This document shows positions 8,652 to 16,365 of a stretch of 64,000 nt of DNA, in pieces. The stretch is taken from NCBI RefSeq assembly GCF_900476375.1, contig NZ_UPPP01000070.1, forward strand, positions 21,957 through 85,956, written 5' to 3'. How positions within the stretch are numbered: the first letter of the stretch is position 1; each line of letters opens with the position of its first letter. Both the position numbers and the translations under genes were made by a program. The stretch is from Allolucifera butyrica (GTDB lineage: Bacteria > Bacillota > Negativicutes > Sporomusales > UPPP01). A model generated the notes under the pieces. It saw only the letters and a list, made by a program, of their open reading frames with translations, was not told the origin of the DNA and searched no databases.

Positions 8652-11378
8652 GTGAAACGGATTGAACAGATTTATGAAACGGTAAGGGAACTATGCAGGG
8701 AACAGCTCAGGCAGGATGGTAAGATTGCCGGTGTTACAACCGATGAGATTGCCGTCAGGATGAATATTCAGCGAACGAACGCTTCCTCTGATTTAAATAG
8801 TCTGGTGAAGGACGGCCGGCTGGAAAAATTGGAGGGAAAGCCGGTTTTTTACCGGACAAACGGAGAACGGACGGCGCCGGAACAAATTATGCAGCCTCTT
8901 TCCGCACTGGATGAAATCATCGGTGCCGGCCGCAGTTTGAAAAATGCGGTCCAACAGGCGAAAGCGGCCATTATGTATCCGCCGCTGGGGCTGCATACCC
9001 TGTTGTTGGGGGAAACGGGAGTCGGTAAATCCATGTTTGCCGAGGCTATGTTCCGTTATGCGCAAGATATTGGCCGGGTCAAAATCGATGCCCCTTTTGT
9101 TGCTTTTAATTGCGCCGATTATGCCCACAATCCCCAATTGCTGCTGGCTCAGCTCTTTGGTGTGAAAAAAGGAAGCTATACCGGCGCGGAATCGGATAAG
9201 GCCGGTGTCGTAGCCAAAGCAAACATGGGAATCTTATTTCTGGATGAAGTTCACCGGCTGCCGCCGGAAGGACAGGAAATGCTGTTTTATCTCATTGATA
9301 AAGGCATGTACCGGAGCCTGGGAGATACGGAAGAACTTAAAAAGGTTCAGGTCCTTATTTTTTGCGCAACCACTGAAAATCCGGATTCCTCGTTATTAAA
9401 AACTTTTGTCCGCCGCATTCCGATGGTAATTAATCTGCCGCCTTTGCGGCAGCGGACGATGAATGAGCGCTGGGAACTGGTAAAATGTTTTTTCCGGCGG
9501 GAGGTACAAGTGCTCCAAAGTCCGGTCAGCGTCAGTCTCAATTCCTTGAAGGCTTTCCTGATGTACGATTGCCCCAATAACATCGGTCAGTTGAAAGGGG
9601 ATATTAAACTCAGTTGCGCCCGCGCCTTTCTTGATTTTATGGGTAAAAAGAATAACGGCATCCGGGTGTGCAGTGAGGACCTCCCGGCTCATGTCCGGCG
9701 GGGACTGATAAAATATAAGGAATACCGGGGGGCGATTGATAAGATCGGCTTAGCCGAGGAAATCGTTTTTCCCGTAGCTAAAGAGGATATTATTTTGCCG
9801 CGGCAGACCGATCTGAGCATTTATGAAATGATGGAGCAAAAGATCCAGCTCCTCCGCCAGAAAGGATTAAGTGAAGAGGATATCCAGCTTATCCTGGGGC
9901 TTGATATCGACGCCTATCTCAAGCAGTATATGTCAAAGTTCCGCCGGGATAATTTGCAGGAGTTATATAAGATTGTAGACAAACAAATTGTGGAAATCGT
10001 CCGCCGGTTTCTGCAGTATGCCGGTCAGAAAATGGACCGGTCTTTTGAAGAAACCATACTGTTTGCCATGACCATCCACGTATCCAGCGCTATAGAACGG
10101 CTGCGGGAAGGAAAACCGATTGTCAATCTGCAACTGGCTGAAATCCAAAGGAGCTACCGGGAGGAATTCGAGGTAGCCGACGAATTGGGGCGGATGATAA
10201 AGGCGGCTATGGATATTACGGTACCGCCGGACGAAATTGGCTTTATGACCATGTTTTTAACGGTAGACAACCAAAAGCGGAAGGATGGTCAGGGACGGGT
10301 GGGAATTATCGTCGCCATGCATGGCAACAGCACCGCCTCTTCCATGGTGGATGTCGCCAACCGGCTATTGGGCGAGAAACATATTATCGGTTATGATATG
10401 CCCTTAGAGCAGAAACCGGAGGCGGCCCTGGAGGAAATTAGCCGGCTGGTAATTCAGCAGGATCAGGGACAAGGGGTTTTGCTGCTTGTGGATATGGGTT
10501 CGCTGGTTATGTTCGGTGATATGATTTATGAGCGAACAGCCATTCCGATAAAAACTGTGGAAATGGTCAGTACACCCGTAGTACTGGAAGCTGCCCGCAA
10601 GGCCATTATGCGGCTGCCGCTGGAAGAGATATACCGGGCGATCAATGAGTTAAGTCCTTATGTGGGCCGCATGTATTGGAACAATACCAATTTCTCCTAT
10701 AACCTGCAAGGAGATGTTATTGTTACCGCCTGCATAACCGGTAAAGGAACCGCGATAAAACTTAAGAAGATAGTGGAAGACCTGGCAAAGCAGCAGGGAA
10801 GGAAAATTGATGTGATTCCTGTAGAGATTTCCAACCAGGACCACTATAACTACAAAATTGCCCAAATTAAGCGGGAAAAGAATTTATTGGCCGTAGTCAG
10901 CAGTATCCGGCCGGAGGATTCATCAATCAATTATATTTCACCGCAGGAATTATTGGCTGGCAAGGCCTGTCTTTTCCCAACGGACTTCAAAGGGCAGGAA
11001 AAAGGGAAAACTTCCGTGGAAGCGGTTATGGACCGGATGAGTTTTATGCAGGATGTAATTGATCAAAATTTAAAAATCAATGGTACGGCGTTTATGGCGG
11101 CCTTTGAGAAGTTTTACACCGTACTGAGTCAAAAGGGACTGGCGATTACGGAAGACTGTATGATTGGTTTGATTTTGCATTTGGCCTGTGTCGTAGAGAA
11201 ATTAAGCGTCGGCGGCTTTGTTCCCGAGCGTCAGGTCAATGAGGCGGAATTGCAGGAAAATAGCGAACAATACGCGCTTGTTTTAGAGGCAGTACATTAT
11301 CTGGAAGAAAAATTCAATGTCCGGCTGCCGGCCGGCGAGTGTTTAAATGTGTTAGGACTTATTGCCATGACGTCCTGA
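8652..11378 (+). CDS. LevR-type sigma-54 activator with PTS regulation domains
   Basis: A 908-residue transcription activator that opens sigma-54 promoters and is controlled by PTS phosphorylation. Order: winged-helix-like N-terminus (1-75), AAA+ domain (about 85-330; Walker A GETGVGKS at 120-127, sigma-54 contact loop GSYTGA at 174-179, Walker B GILFLDEV at 193-200), PRD1 (about 430-540, phospho-His candidate H476 in TIHVSSAIERL), mannose-type EIIA-like domain (His557 in AMHGNST), EIIB-like segment (Cys694 in CITGKGT), and PRD2 (about 800-905, His in LILHLACVVEKL). It precedes the beta-glucoside PTS genes and a consensus sigma-54 promoter at 11565, so it very likely activates that operon. 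GTG or ATG doubt is absent: the frame begins GTGAAACGG with GGAGGTATAGC upstream. Confidence 0.93.
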   Translation: MKRIEQIYETVRELCREQLRQDGKIAGVTTDEIAVRMNIQRTNASSDLNSLVKDGRLEKLEGKPVFYRTNGERTAPEQIMQPLSALDEIIGAGRSLKNAVQQAKAAIMYPPLGLHTLLLGETGVGKSMFAEAMFRYAQDIGRVKIDAPFVAFNCADYAHNPQLLLAQLFGVKKGSYTGAESDKAGVVAKANMGILFLDEVHRLPPEGQEMLFYLIDKGMYRSLGDTEELKKVQVLIFCATTENPDSSLLKTFVRRIPMVINLPPLRQRTMNERWELVKCFFRREVQVLQSPVSVSLNSLKAFLMYDCPNNIGQLKGDIKLSCARAFLDFMGKKNNGIRVCSEDLPAHVRRGLIKYKEYRGAIDKIGLAEEIVFPVAKEDIILPRQTDLSIYEMMEQKIQLLRQKGLSEEDIQLILGLDIDAYLKQYMSKFRRDNLQELYKIVDKQIVEIVRRFLQYAGQKMDRSFEETILFAMTIHVSSAIERLREGKPIVNLQLAEIQRSYREEFEVADELGRMIKAAMDITVPPDEIGFMTMFLTVDNQKRKDGQGRVGIIVAMHGNSTASSMVDVANRLLGEKHIIGYDMPLEQKPEAALEEISRLVIQQDQGQGVLLLVDMGSLVMFGDMIYERTAIPIKTVEMVSTPVVLEAARKAIMRLPLEEIYRAINELSPYVGRMYWNNTNFSYNLQGDVIVTACITGKGTAIKLKKIVEDLAKQQGRKIDVIPVEISNQDHYNYKIAQIKREKNLLAVVSSIRPEDSSINYISPQELLAGKACLFPTDFKGQEKGKTSVEAVMDRMSFMQDVIDQNLKINGTAFMAAFEKFYTVLSQKGLAITEDCMIGLILHLACVVEKLSVGGFVPERQVNEAELQENSEQYALVLEAVHYLEEKFNVRLPAGECLNVLGLIAMTS

Positions 11379-11437
11379 CAGACTATACAGTTTCAATACA
11401 AGTCGATACACATAATGCGACGAAACAGGAGGGTGGC

Positions 11438-11541
11438 TTCCGGACGGCGTATCCGGGAGTTGTTAAAAAATAAGAATATTCGGCCATGATGCTTGTAAAT
11501 TCGGACGGGCTGCATTGTACCCGGTTCCTTATCCCGGTTCC
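11438..11541 (+). promoter_or_regulatory. Candidate activator (UAS) sites for the PTS operon
   Basis: Two repeat structures sit upstream of the sigma-54 promoter: an inverted repeat TTCCGGA-N7-TCCGGGA (11438-11458), centred about 117 bases before the -24 box, and a perfect direct repeat of CCCGGTTCC at 11520-11528 and 11533-11541. The first is in the normal range for an enhancer bound by a sigma-54 activator; the second may be a binding site for a second protein. Both are inference from position and symmetry. Confidence 0.45.
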
Positions 11542-11564
11542 GGCGTCCCACTTGATAATGGTAT

Positions 11565-11580
11565 TGGCATGAATTTTGCG
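11565..11580 (+). promoter_or_regulatory. Sigma-54 promoter of the beta-glucoside PTS operon
   Basis: TGGCATGAATTTTGCG matches the -24/-12 consensus TGGCAYRN4TTGCW at all positions but the last, with the GG and GC dinucleotides correctly spaced. Transcription would start near 11591, about 27 bases before the IIC start codon. The gene just upstream encodes a LevR-type sigma-54 activator. Confidence 0.88.
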
Positions 11581-11617
11581 ATTACTATAAGCGAAATTCA
11601 TTTATGAAGGAGTTGTT

Positions 11618-12919
11618 GTGTCTATGGAAGGTCTCATTCGATTTCTGGAAAAATATTTTATGCCGGTGGCAGGGAGGATTGCAGAACAGCGCCACCTGAG
11701 AGCTCTCCGTGACGGCATCGTGGCCACCATTCCCTTGATTTTGATTGGTTCCGCATTTCTGGTAATTGCTTTTCCGCCGGTGGCGTTCCTGGCGGCAATG
11801 GTTAAACCCTATGTCGGCAATTTGTTAATGGTAGTCAATGCCACGTTCGGCATTATGGCGCTGGTGGCGGCCTTTTCCATTGCCTTCAGTCTGGCCGGTT
11901 CGTACAAATTGGACACCTTGTCGGCCGGAGTCCTGAGTGTATCGGCGTTTATCTTAGCCATGCCGTTTACCAAGGACGGCAATATTGCCTCAGCCTGGAT
12001 GGGAAGCAAAGGGTTGTTTGTCGCCATGCTGATTGGGGTATTTGTCGTAGAAGTTCAACGCTATATGACGAAAAGGAACTTAGTTATTAAAATGCCGGAA
12101 GGGGTGCCTTCCTCAGTAGCCCGGTCCTTTGCGGCTTTGTTTCCCGGATTTATCATTCTTACCCTGGTCTGGGTCGTAAATGTAATTTTACTAAGTACCG
12201 TCGGCTTGCCCATTCCGGAAGTGATCAACACAATTATTACCAATCCGCTGCTTCATCTGGGTGGAACTTTAGGCGCTATTCTGATTGCCGAACTGGTTGT
12301 ACAGCTCTTATGGTCCGTAGGTATTCACGGGGCAGCCTTGGTGGGTGGCATCATGAGTCCCATATGGCTGGCTTTTACCCAGCAAAATGCGATTGCCAAA
12401 GCAGCCGGACAGGTAATTCCCAATATCATCTCCCAGCAGTTTGTTGACGTATTTGTACTGATCGGCGGGTCCGGGACCACTCTGGCTTTGGCGGTGCTTC
12501 TTTTCACCCGCGTAAAATCCAAACAATTGAAAGCATTAGGGAAAACGGCAATATGGCCGGGGCTTTTCAATATTAACGAACCGATTACGTTTGGTATGCC
12601 AATCGTTATGAATCCTGTCATGATTATACCGTGGGTGCTGGCGCCTTTAACAGTGGCCGTTATTACTTATGTAACCATGGCAGCGGGACTTGTCGGCAAG
12701 CCTTACGCCTTGCTGCCATGGACGACACCGGTTTTCTTCAGCGGTTTTTTAGCGACAGGTGATTGGAAAGCCGTTTTGTTGCAGCTTGTTAATTTTATCG
12801 TAGCCGGTGCGATTTATTATCCGTTCCTGAGAGTATGGGATAAGGCAAAACTGGCCGAAGAAAAGGGAATGGAAGAAGCGGAAAAAGCAACGGTAGGCGG
12901 AACCGCATTCAAAGCTTGA
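11618..12919 (+). CDS. celB: PTS cellobiose/beta-glucoside transporter subunit IIC
   Basis: A 433-residue inner-membrane permease of the lactose/cellobiose PTS family, moving the sugar across the membrane while IIB phosphorylates it. It begins with the family's LEKYFMPVAGRIAEQRHLRALRDG segment and then has about ten hydrophobic helices; NEPITFGMP near residue 325 is the conserved EIIC loop that contributes to the sugar site. GTG at 11618 lies 5 nt after AAGGAG and an in-frame ATG at 11624 lies 11 nt after it; either could be used. First gene behind the sigma-54 promoter, followed by IIB, IIA and phospho-beta-glucosidase, which argues for cellobiose, gentiobiose or aryl-beta-glucosides. Confidence 0.92.
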   Translation: MSMEGLIRFLEKYFMPVAGRIAEQRHLRALRDGIVATIPLILIGSAFLVIAFPPVAFLAAMVKPYVGNLLMVVNATFGIMALVAAFSIAFSLAGSYKLDTLSAGVLSVSAFILAMPFTKDGNIASAWMGSKGLFVAMLIGVFVVEVQRYMTKRNLVIKMPEGVPSSVARSFAALFPGFIILTLVWVVNVILLSTVGLPIPEVINTIITNPLLHLGGTLGAILIAELVVQLLWSVGIHGAALVGGIMSPIWLAFTQQNAIAKAAGQVIPNIISQQFVDVFVLIGGSGTTLALAVLLFTRVKSKQLKALGKTAIWPGLFNINEPITFGMPIVMNPVMIIPWVLAPLTVAVITYVTMAAGLVGKPYALLPWTTPVFFSGFLATGDWKAVLLQLVNFIVAGAIYYPFLRVWDKAKLAEEKGMEEAEKATVGGTAFKA

Positions 12920-12958
12920 ATGCCGGCTTAAAAATAAAAACAAATCCGGGAGGTTACC

Positions 12959-13264
12959 ATGAATATTCTACTTGTTTGCTCGGCGGGAATGTCAACGAGC
13001 CTGTTGGTTAATAAAATGAAGAAAGAGAGTGAAGCCCGCGGGAATCAGGATGACATTTTTGCCTGCTCCGTTGATGAACTGGAAAGTTACCTTGATAAAT
13101 ATGAGGTGATCTTATTAGGTCCGCAAATGAAATATAAAGCCAAGGCAATCGGCGAACTTGTTACTGCCAAAAATAAAAAATTTGCGGTGATTGACTCGCT
13201 CAGTTACGGCATGGTGGATGGCAGGAAGGTGCTTGATCAGGCGCTGAGCCTGGGAAAACAGTAG
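12959..13264 (+). CDS. celA: PTS cellobiose subunit IIB
   Basis: A 101-residue cytosolic phosphocarrier that takes phosphate from IIA and gives it to the incoming sugar. The N-terminal CSAGMSTSLLV contains the phosphorylated Cys (residue 8) in the P-loop typical of this family, and LLGPQMKY in the middle is the second conserved strand-loop. Length is standard. GGGAGGTTACC ATG gives a clear start. The gap of 39 bases from IIC is consistent with one transcript. Confidence 0.95.
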   Translation: MNILLVCSAGMSTSLLVNKMKKESEARGNQDDIFACSVDELESYLDKYEVILLGPQMKYKAKAIGELVTAKNKKFAVIDSLSYGMVDGRKVLDQALSLGKQ

Positions 13265-13291
13265 CTTACGGAATAGAAATAGGAGGCTAAT

Positions 13292-13594
13292 ATGGAACTG
13301 GAGCAAGTTGTTTTTCAAATTATTCTCCATGCCGGCGACGCCCGTAATTATGCTATGGAGGCGCTGCGCCTGGCGCGGGGAAAAAATTTCACCGCCGCCG
13401 GTGAACTCATGGAGAAAGCGAAGGTGGAACTTAATAAAGCGCATCACGTGCAAACCAATTTACTACAAGAAGAAGCAGGGGGGAAAAAGCCGGAGGTCAG
13501 CTTGCTGCTGATTCATGCCCAGGATCATCTTATGACCACGATTGTGGCCAAGGATTTGATTGAAGAACTGATTTTGATGCTGCAGGAACGCTAG
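13292..13594 (+). CDS. celC: PTS lactose/cellobiose subunit IIA
   Basis: A 100-residue helical phosphocarrier that accepts phosphate from HPr. The conserved LLIHAQDHLM segment near residue 70-80 carries the phospho-His and the metal-binding Asp of the trimeric LacA/CelC family; GDARNYAMEAL near residue 16 is the other family signature. A Gly/Lys-containing loop (EEAGGKK) lies before the active helix. AGGAGGCTAAT precedes the ATG. Third gene of the PTS set. Confidence 0.95.
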   Translation: MELEQVVFQIILHAGDARNYAMEALRLARGKNFTAAGELMEKAKVELNKAHHVQTNLLQEEAGGKKPEVSLLLIHAQDHLMTTIVAKDLIEELILMLQER

Positions 13595-13633
13595 AAACAG
13601 CTCCGCTGAAAAAAACTATTGTAAGAATGGCTT

Positions 13634-13680
13634 AACTTCTGCCGGTTCCTGAAGAGGGCAGGCAGAAGTTTTAGTCTTTT
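13634..13680 (+). terminator. Hairpin between PTS IIA and phospho-beta-glucosidase (partial terminator)
   Basis: AACTTCTGCC (13634-13643) pairs perfectly with GGCAGAAGTT (13661-13670) and is followed by TTAGTCTTTT. The broken U-run and long loop suggest an inefficient terminator or an mRNA end that tunes expression of the last gene relative to the transporter. Confidence 0.55.
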
Positions 13681-13709
13681 GAATCAAATCAAAAACAGGG
13701 GGATTCGCT

Positions 13710-15143
13710 GTGAAATATTATTTACCGAAGAATTTTATGCTGGGAGCTTCGGCAGCCGCCTGGCAGACGGAAGGCTGGACTGGGAAAAAGCCGGGTCAGG
13801 ATTCGCTATTGGATGCGGCGTACAAGTATTCGCCGGAGCGCTGGCACGAAGGATACGGTCCGGCGGTTGCGACTGACTTTTATAACCGCTATAAAGAGGA
13901 CTGCGCCCTGATGAAGGCACTGGGTATAAAGGCTTACCGCACCTCCATCGACTGGTCGCGGTTCATTCAAAATTATGAAACCGGTGAAGTCAATGAGGAA
14001 GCGGCTCAATTTTACAGTAAGGTAGTAGACGAATTAATAAAAAACGGCGTTGAACCGATAATTTGCCTGGAACACTGGGAGTTACCCAACTATTTGTATG
14101 AAAAATACGGCGGCTGGAACTCCAAACAAGTTGTCGAATGCTATGTGAAATATGCGGCGGCAGCTTTTAAGCTGCTAGGGGACAGAGTACGTTACTGGTT
14201 TACTTTTAATGAACCAATTGTATTTCCTCTGCTGGGTATTATGGAAGGGGTCTGGTATCCTTATAAGGCCGACACCCGTGAGGCCATGCAGTGGAATTAT
14301 CATAAAGTGCTGGCAACCGCCAAAGCAGTAAAGTTATACCACGAACAGGATTATGGTTATAAACAGGGCGGTAAAATCGGGATTATTCTCAATTCGGCGG
14401 TGGTATATCCCCGGTCGCAATCGGCGGACGACCTGCAAGCGGCTAAGATGTGCGACCTGTTTGAAAACAGGATTTATGCCGATCCGTGCATTAACGGGGA
14501 GTTTCCGGCCGAATATTTTGCCCTGCTTGAGCAGCATGGCTGTATGATTGATGTTGAGGCGGCGGAGCTGGCAATCATTAAAGCCAATCCGGTGGATGTT
14601 CTGGGTTTCAATTATTATACTCCCAAGCGGGTCAAAGCGAGGACGGCTGCCTGGAATCCGGCGGTAAAATTTAATCCCCGCTATTATTATGACGACTACG
14701 AACTGCAGGGCAGGAAGATGAATCCCTCCCGGGGCTGGGAGATCTATGCCAAGGGCCTGTATGACTATGCAATGGTGCTGAAAAATGAATATAACAACAT
14801 ACCCTGGATTGTAACGGAAAATGGCATGGGTGTTGCGGAGGAAAACAGGTATAAAGATACCGCCGGCGTAATTCAGGACGATTACCGTATCAATTATGTC
14901 GCCGATCATTTGCGGTGGCTGTGGAAAGCCGTCGAGGAAGGCAGTAACTGTTTTGGTCATCTTATGTGGAATTTTACGGATAATGTTTCCCCTTATAACG
15001 CATTTAAGAACAGATATGGTTATGTGGAAATCGAGCTGGAAAATAACCGTAACCGGCGAATCAAGAAATCCGGTTATTGGTTTCAAAAGATGGTTAGCGA
15101 CGGCTGTTTTGACTTTGACAGTTTCGCATCTGAGTATAAATAA
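13710..15143 (+). CDS. bglA: 6-phospho-beta-glucosidase, GH1 family
   Basis: A 477-residue cytosolic glycosidase that cleaves the phosphorylated disaccharides brought in by the PTS into glucose 6-phosphate and an aglycone or glucose. GH1 landmarks: WQTEG near residue 18-22, acid/base Glu168 in TFNEPI, nucleophile Glu370 in VTENGMG, and a C-terminal AFKNRYGYV segment with the Lys and Tyr that contact the sugar phosphate in 6-phospho enzymes. The start is GTG with CAGGGGG upstream; no closer ATG fits. Last gene of the sigma-54-controlled set. Confidence 0.94.
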   Translation: MKYYLPKNFMLGASAAAWQTEGWTGKKPGQDSLLDAAYKYSPERWHEGYGPAVATDFYNRYKEDCALMKALGIKAYRTSIDWSRFIQNYETGEVNEEAAQFYSKVVDELIKNGVEPIICLEHWELPNYLYEKYGGWNSKQVVECYVKYAAAAFKLLGDRVRYWFTFNEPIVFPLLGIMEGVWYPYKADTREAMQWNYHKVLATAKAVKLYHEQDYGYKQGGKIGIILNSAVVYPRSQSADDLQAAKMCDLFENRIYADPCINGEFPAEYFALLEQHGCMIDVEAAELAIIKANPVDVLGFNYYTPKRVKARTAAWNPAVKFNPRYYYDDYELQGRKMNPSRGWEIYAKGLYDYAMVLKNEYNNIPWIVTENGMGVAEENRYKDTAGVIQDDYRINYVADHLRWLWKAVEEGSNCFGHLMWNFTDNVSPYNAFKNRYGYVEIELENNRNRRIKKSGYWFQKMVSDGCFDFDSFASEYK

Positions 15144-15155
15144 TCGTTTCTCATA

Positions 15156-15185
15156 TTGACATAGCCGGTAAGTCTATGGTATTAT
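15156..15185 (+). promoter_or_regulatory. Sigma-70 type promoter of the SAM riboswitch-metQ unit
   Basis: TTGACA (15156-15161) and TATTAT (15180-15185) are separated by 18 bases. Start would be near 15192, about 70 bases before the aptamer. Confidence 0.75.
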
Positions 15186-15260
15186 CTTCTTCAATAAGTC
15201 TGGTCTGCATTGCTTGCCCGCTTCTTAAGAAAGGAATGCGGCAGGCGGAACAAGTGAATA

Positions 15261-15365
15261 CTTCATCAAGAGTTAGCTGAGGGACTGGCCCGATGAAGCT
15301 GCGGCAACCATCGCGTGATGCGAACGGTGCCAATTCCAACAGGATTTGATTCCTGGCAGATGGAG
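15261..15365 (+). promoter_or_regulatory. SAM-I (S-box) riboswitch aptamer
   Basis: The P1 helix CTTCATC (15261-15267) pairs with GATGGAG (15359-15365). Inside are the conserved blocks AAGAG, GAGGGACTGGCCCGATGAA, CGGCAACC, GGTGCCAATTCC and the P4 arm CAGGATTTGATTCCTG. This is the S-adenosylmethionine-binding core; SAM binding stabilises P1 and allows the terminator at 15383 to form, switching off metQ when methionine and SAM are plentiful. Confidence 0.95.
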
Positions 15366-15382
15366 AGAGTAATTAGTATGCT

Positions 15383-15413
15383 AATCCTCTTCGCTCTGCG
15401 AAGAGGATTTTTT
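15383..15413 (+). terminator. SAM riboswitch terminator
   Basis: A 12-bp perfect stem (15383-15394 with 15398-15409) with a TCT loop and a T6 tail, placed 17 bases after the aptamer and 48 bases before the metQ start: the expression platform of the riboswitch. Confidence 0.92.
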
Positions 15414-15460
15414 CAGTTTGCTGCGATCATGCGAAATGTGGATTTAAGGAGGAATATTCT

Positions 15461-16264
15461 ATGAAGTTGAGAAGTTTAATTGGTACGGCCGTGATAATAA
15501 GCAGTATTGCCGTCTTGTTAGCCGGCTGCGGCCGGCAAGCCGGCGACAAGGTGCTTAAGGTGGGGGTTACCGCCGGTCCCCATACCGAAATTATGGAGGC
15601 CGTGCAGAAAGTGGCCGCCAAGGACGGACTGAAGCTGGAAATCGTGGAATTCAATGATTATATCCAGCCGAATGTGGCCCTCAGTCAGGGCGACATCGAC
15701 ATGAACAGTTTTCAGCATCAGCCATATCTGGATAATGTCATTAAAGACCGTAAGTACGATTTGGTTACCGTTGCCAAGACAGTGATTTTTCCCATGGGGC
15801 TTTATTCGCAAAAAATAAAGAACATTGCCGACTTAAGGCCGGGCGCGATTGTCGCCATACCCAATGACCCGACGAATGGAGGGCGGGCCCTCCTGTTATT
15901 GGCGAAAGCGGGTCTGATTCAATTGAAACCGGGAACAGGATTGAAAGCGGCTGTAAGCGACATTGTGGAAAACCCGAAGAATATTACCGTCAAGGAACTG
16001 GATGCCGCCCAGATTCCCCGTTCATTGCCCGACGTTGATCTGGCGGCCATTAATACCAACTATGCCATGACGGCCGGTTTGGTGCCGACGAAAGACGCCA
16101 TTGCCATGGAAGCTGCTGATTCTCCTTATGCGAATATTCTTGTTTGCCGCTCCCGGGATAGAGATGACCGTAACATTCAAAAATTAATTAAAGCCTATCA
16201 TTCGCCGGCGGTAAAACAATTTATCGAAGAACATTTCAAGGGCTCCGTCGTCCCCGCCTGGTAA
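15461..16264 (+). CDS. metQ: MetQ/NlpA-family methionine-binding lipoprotein
   Basis: A 267-residue substrate-binding lipoprotein of the methionine ABC importer. Seen: signal peptide with lipobox LLAGC (Cys23), then VGVTAGPHTEIME and the SFQHQPYL segment characteristic of the NlpA family. Length is normal. Control by an SAM riboswitch fits methionine or a related sulfur compound as ligand. The partner ATPase and permease (MetN, MetI) are not next to it; the following genes are the sulfite reductase operon, separated by a strong terminator, so this is an orphan binding protein that must use a transporter encoded elsewhere. AAGGAGGAATATTCT ATG marks the start. Confidence 0.94.
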   Translation: MKLRSLIGTAVIISSIAVLLAGCGRQAGDKVLKVGVTAGPHTEIMEAVQKVAAKDGLKLEIVEFNDYIQPNVALSQGDIDMNSFQHQPYLDNVIKDRKYDLVTVAKTVIFPMGLYSQKIKNIADLRPGAIVAIPNDPTNGGRALLLLAKAGLIQLKPGTGLKAAVSDIVENPKNITVKELDAAQIPRSLPDVDLAAINTNYAMTAGLVPTKDAIAMEAADSPYANILVCRSRDRDDRNIQKLIKAYHSPAVKQFIEEHFKGSVVPAW

Positions 16265-16283
16265 CCAAAAGCGACTTTGAAAC

Positions 16284-16315
16284 AAAAAATCTGTGATATA
16301 TATCACAGATTTTTT
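16284..16315 (+). terminator. metQ terminator that is also a Crp/Fnr-family operator upstream of asrA
   Basis: A perfect 15-bp inverted repeat (16284-16298 with 16301-16315) with A6 and T6 ends works as an intrinsic terminator. Its core TGTGATATATATCACA (16292-16307) equals the Crp-type consensus TGTGA-N6-TCACA. The centre lies 66 bases before the asrA start, and TAAAGT at 16329-16334 would be a -10 box placing the operator near -41.5, the class II activator position. The dual role is inference. Confidence 0.7.
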
Positions 16316-16365
16316 AACGCTCACGGCGTAAAGTGAAAATAAAGGATTCAAAAGGAGGCTGTCCT

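Noticed and set aside
11520..11541. Direct repeats CCCGGTTCC as the start of a CRISPR-like array
   Set aside because: Only two 9-base units with a 4-base spacer; far too short and too few. Kept only as a possible regulatory site.
14334..15086. A 250-codon open frame on the minus strand inside the phospho-beta-glucosidase gene
   Set aside because: It lies wholly antisense to a GH1 gene with intact catalytic motifs, has no ribosome binding site of note and its translation shows no domain; a composition shadow.
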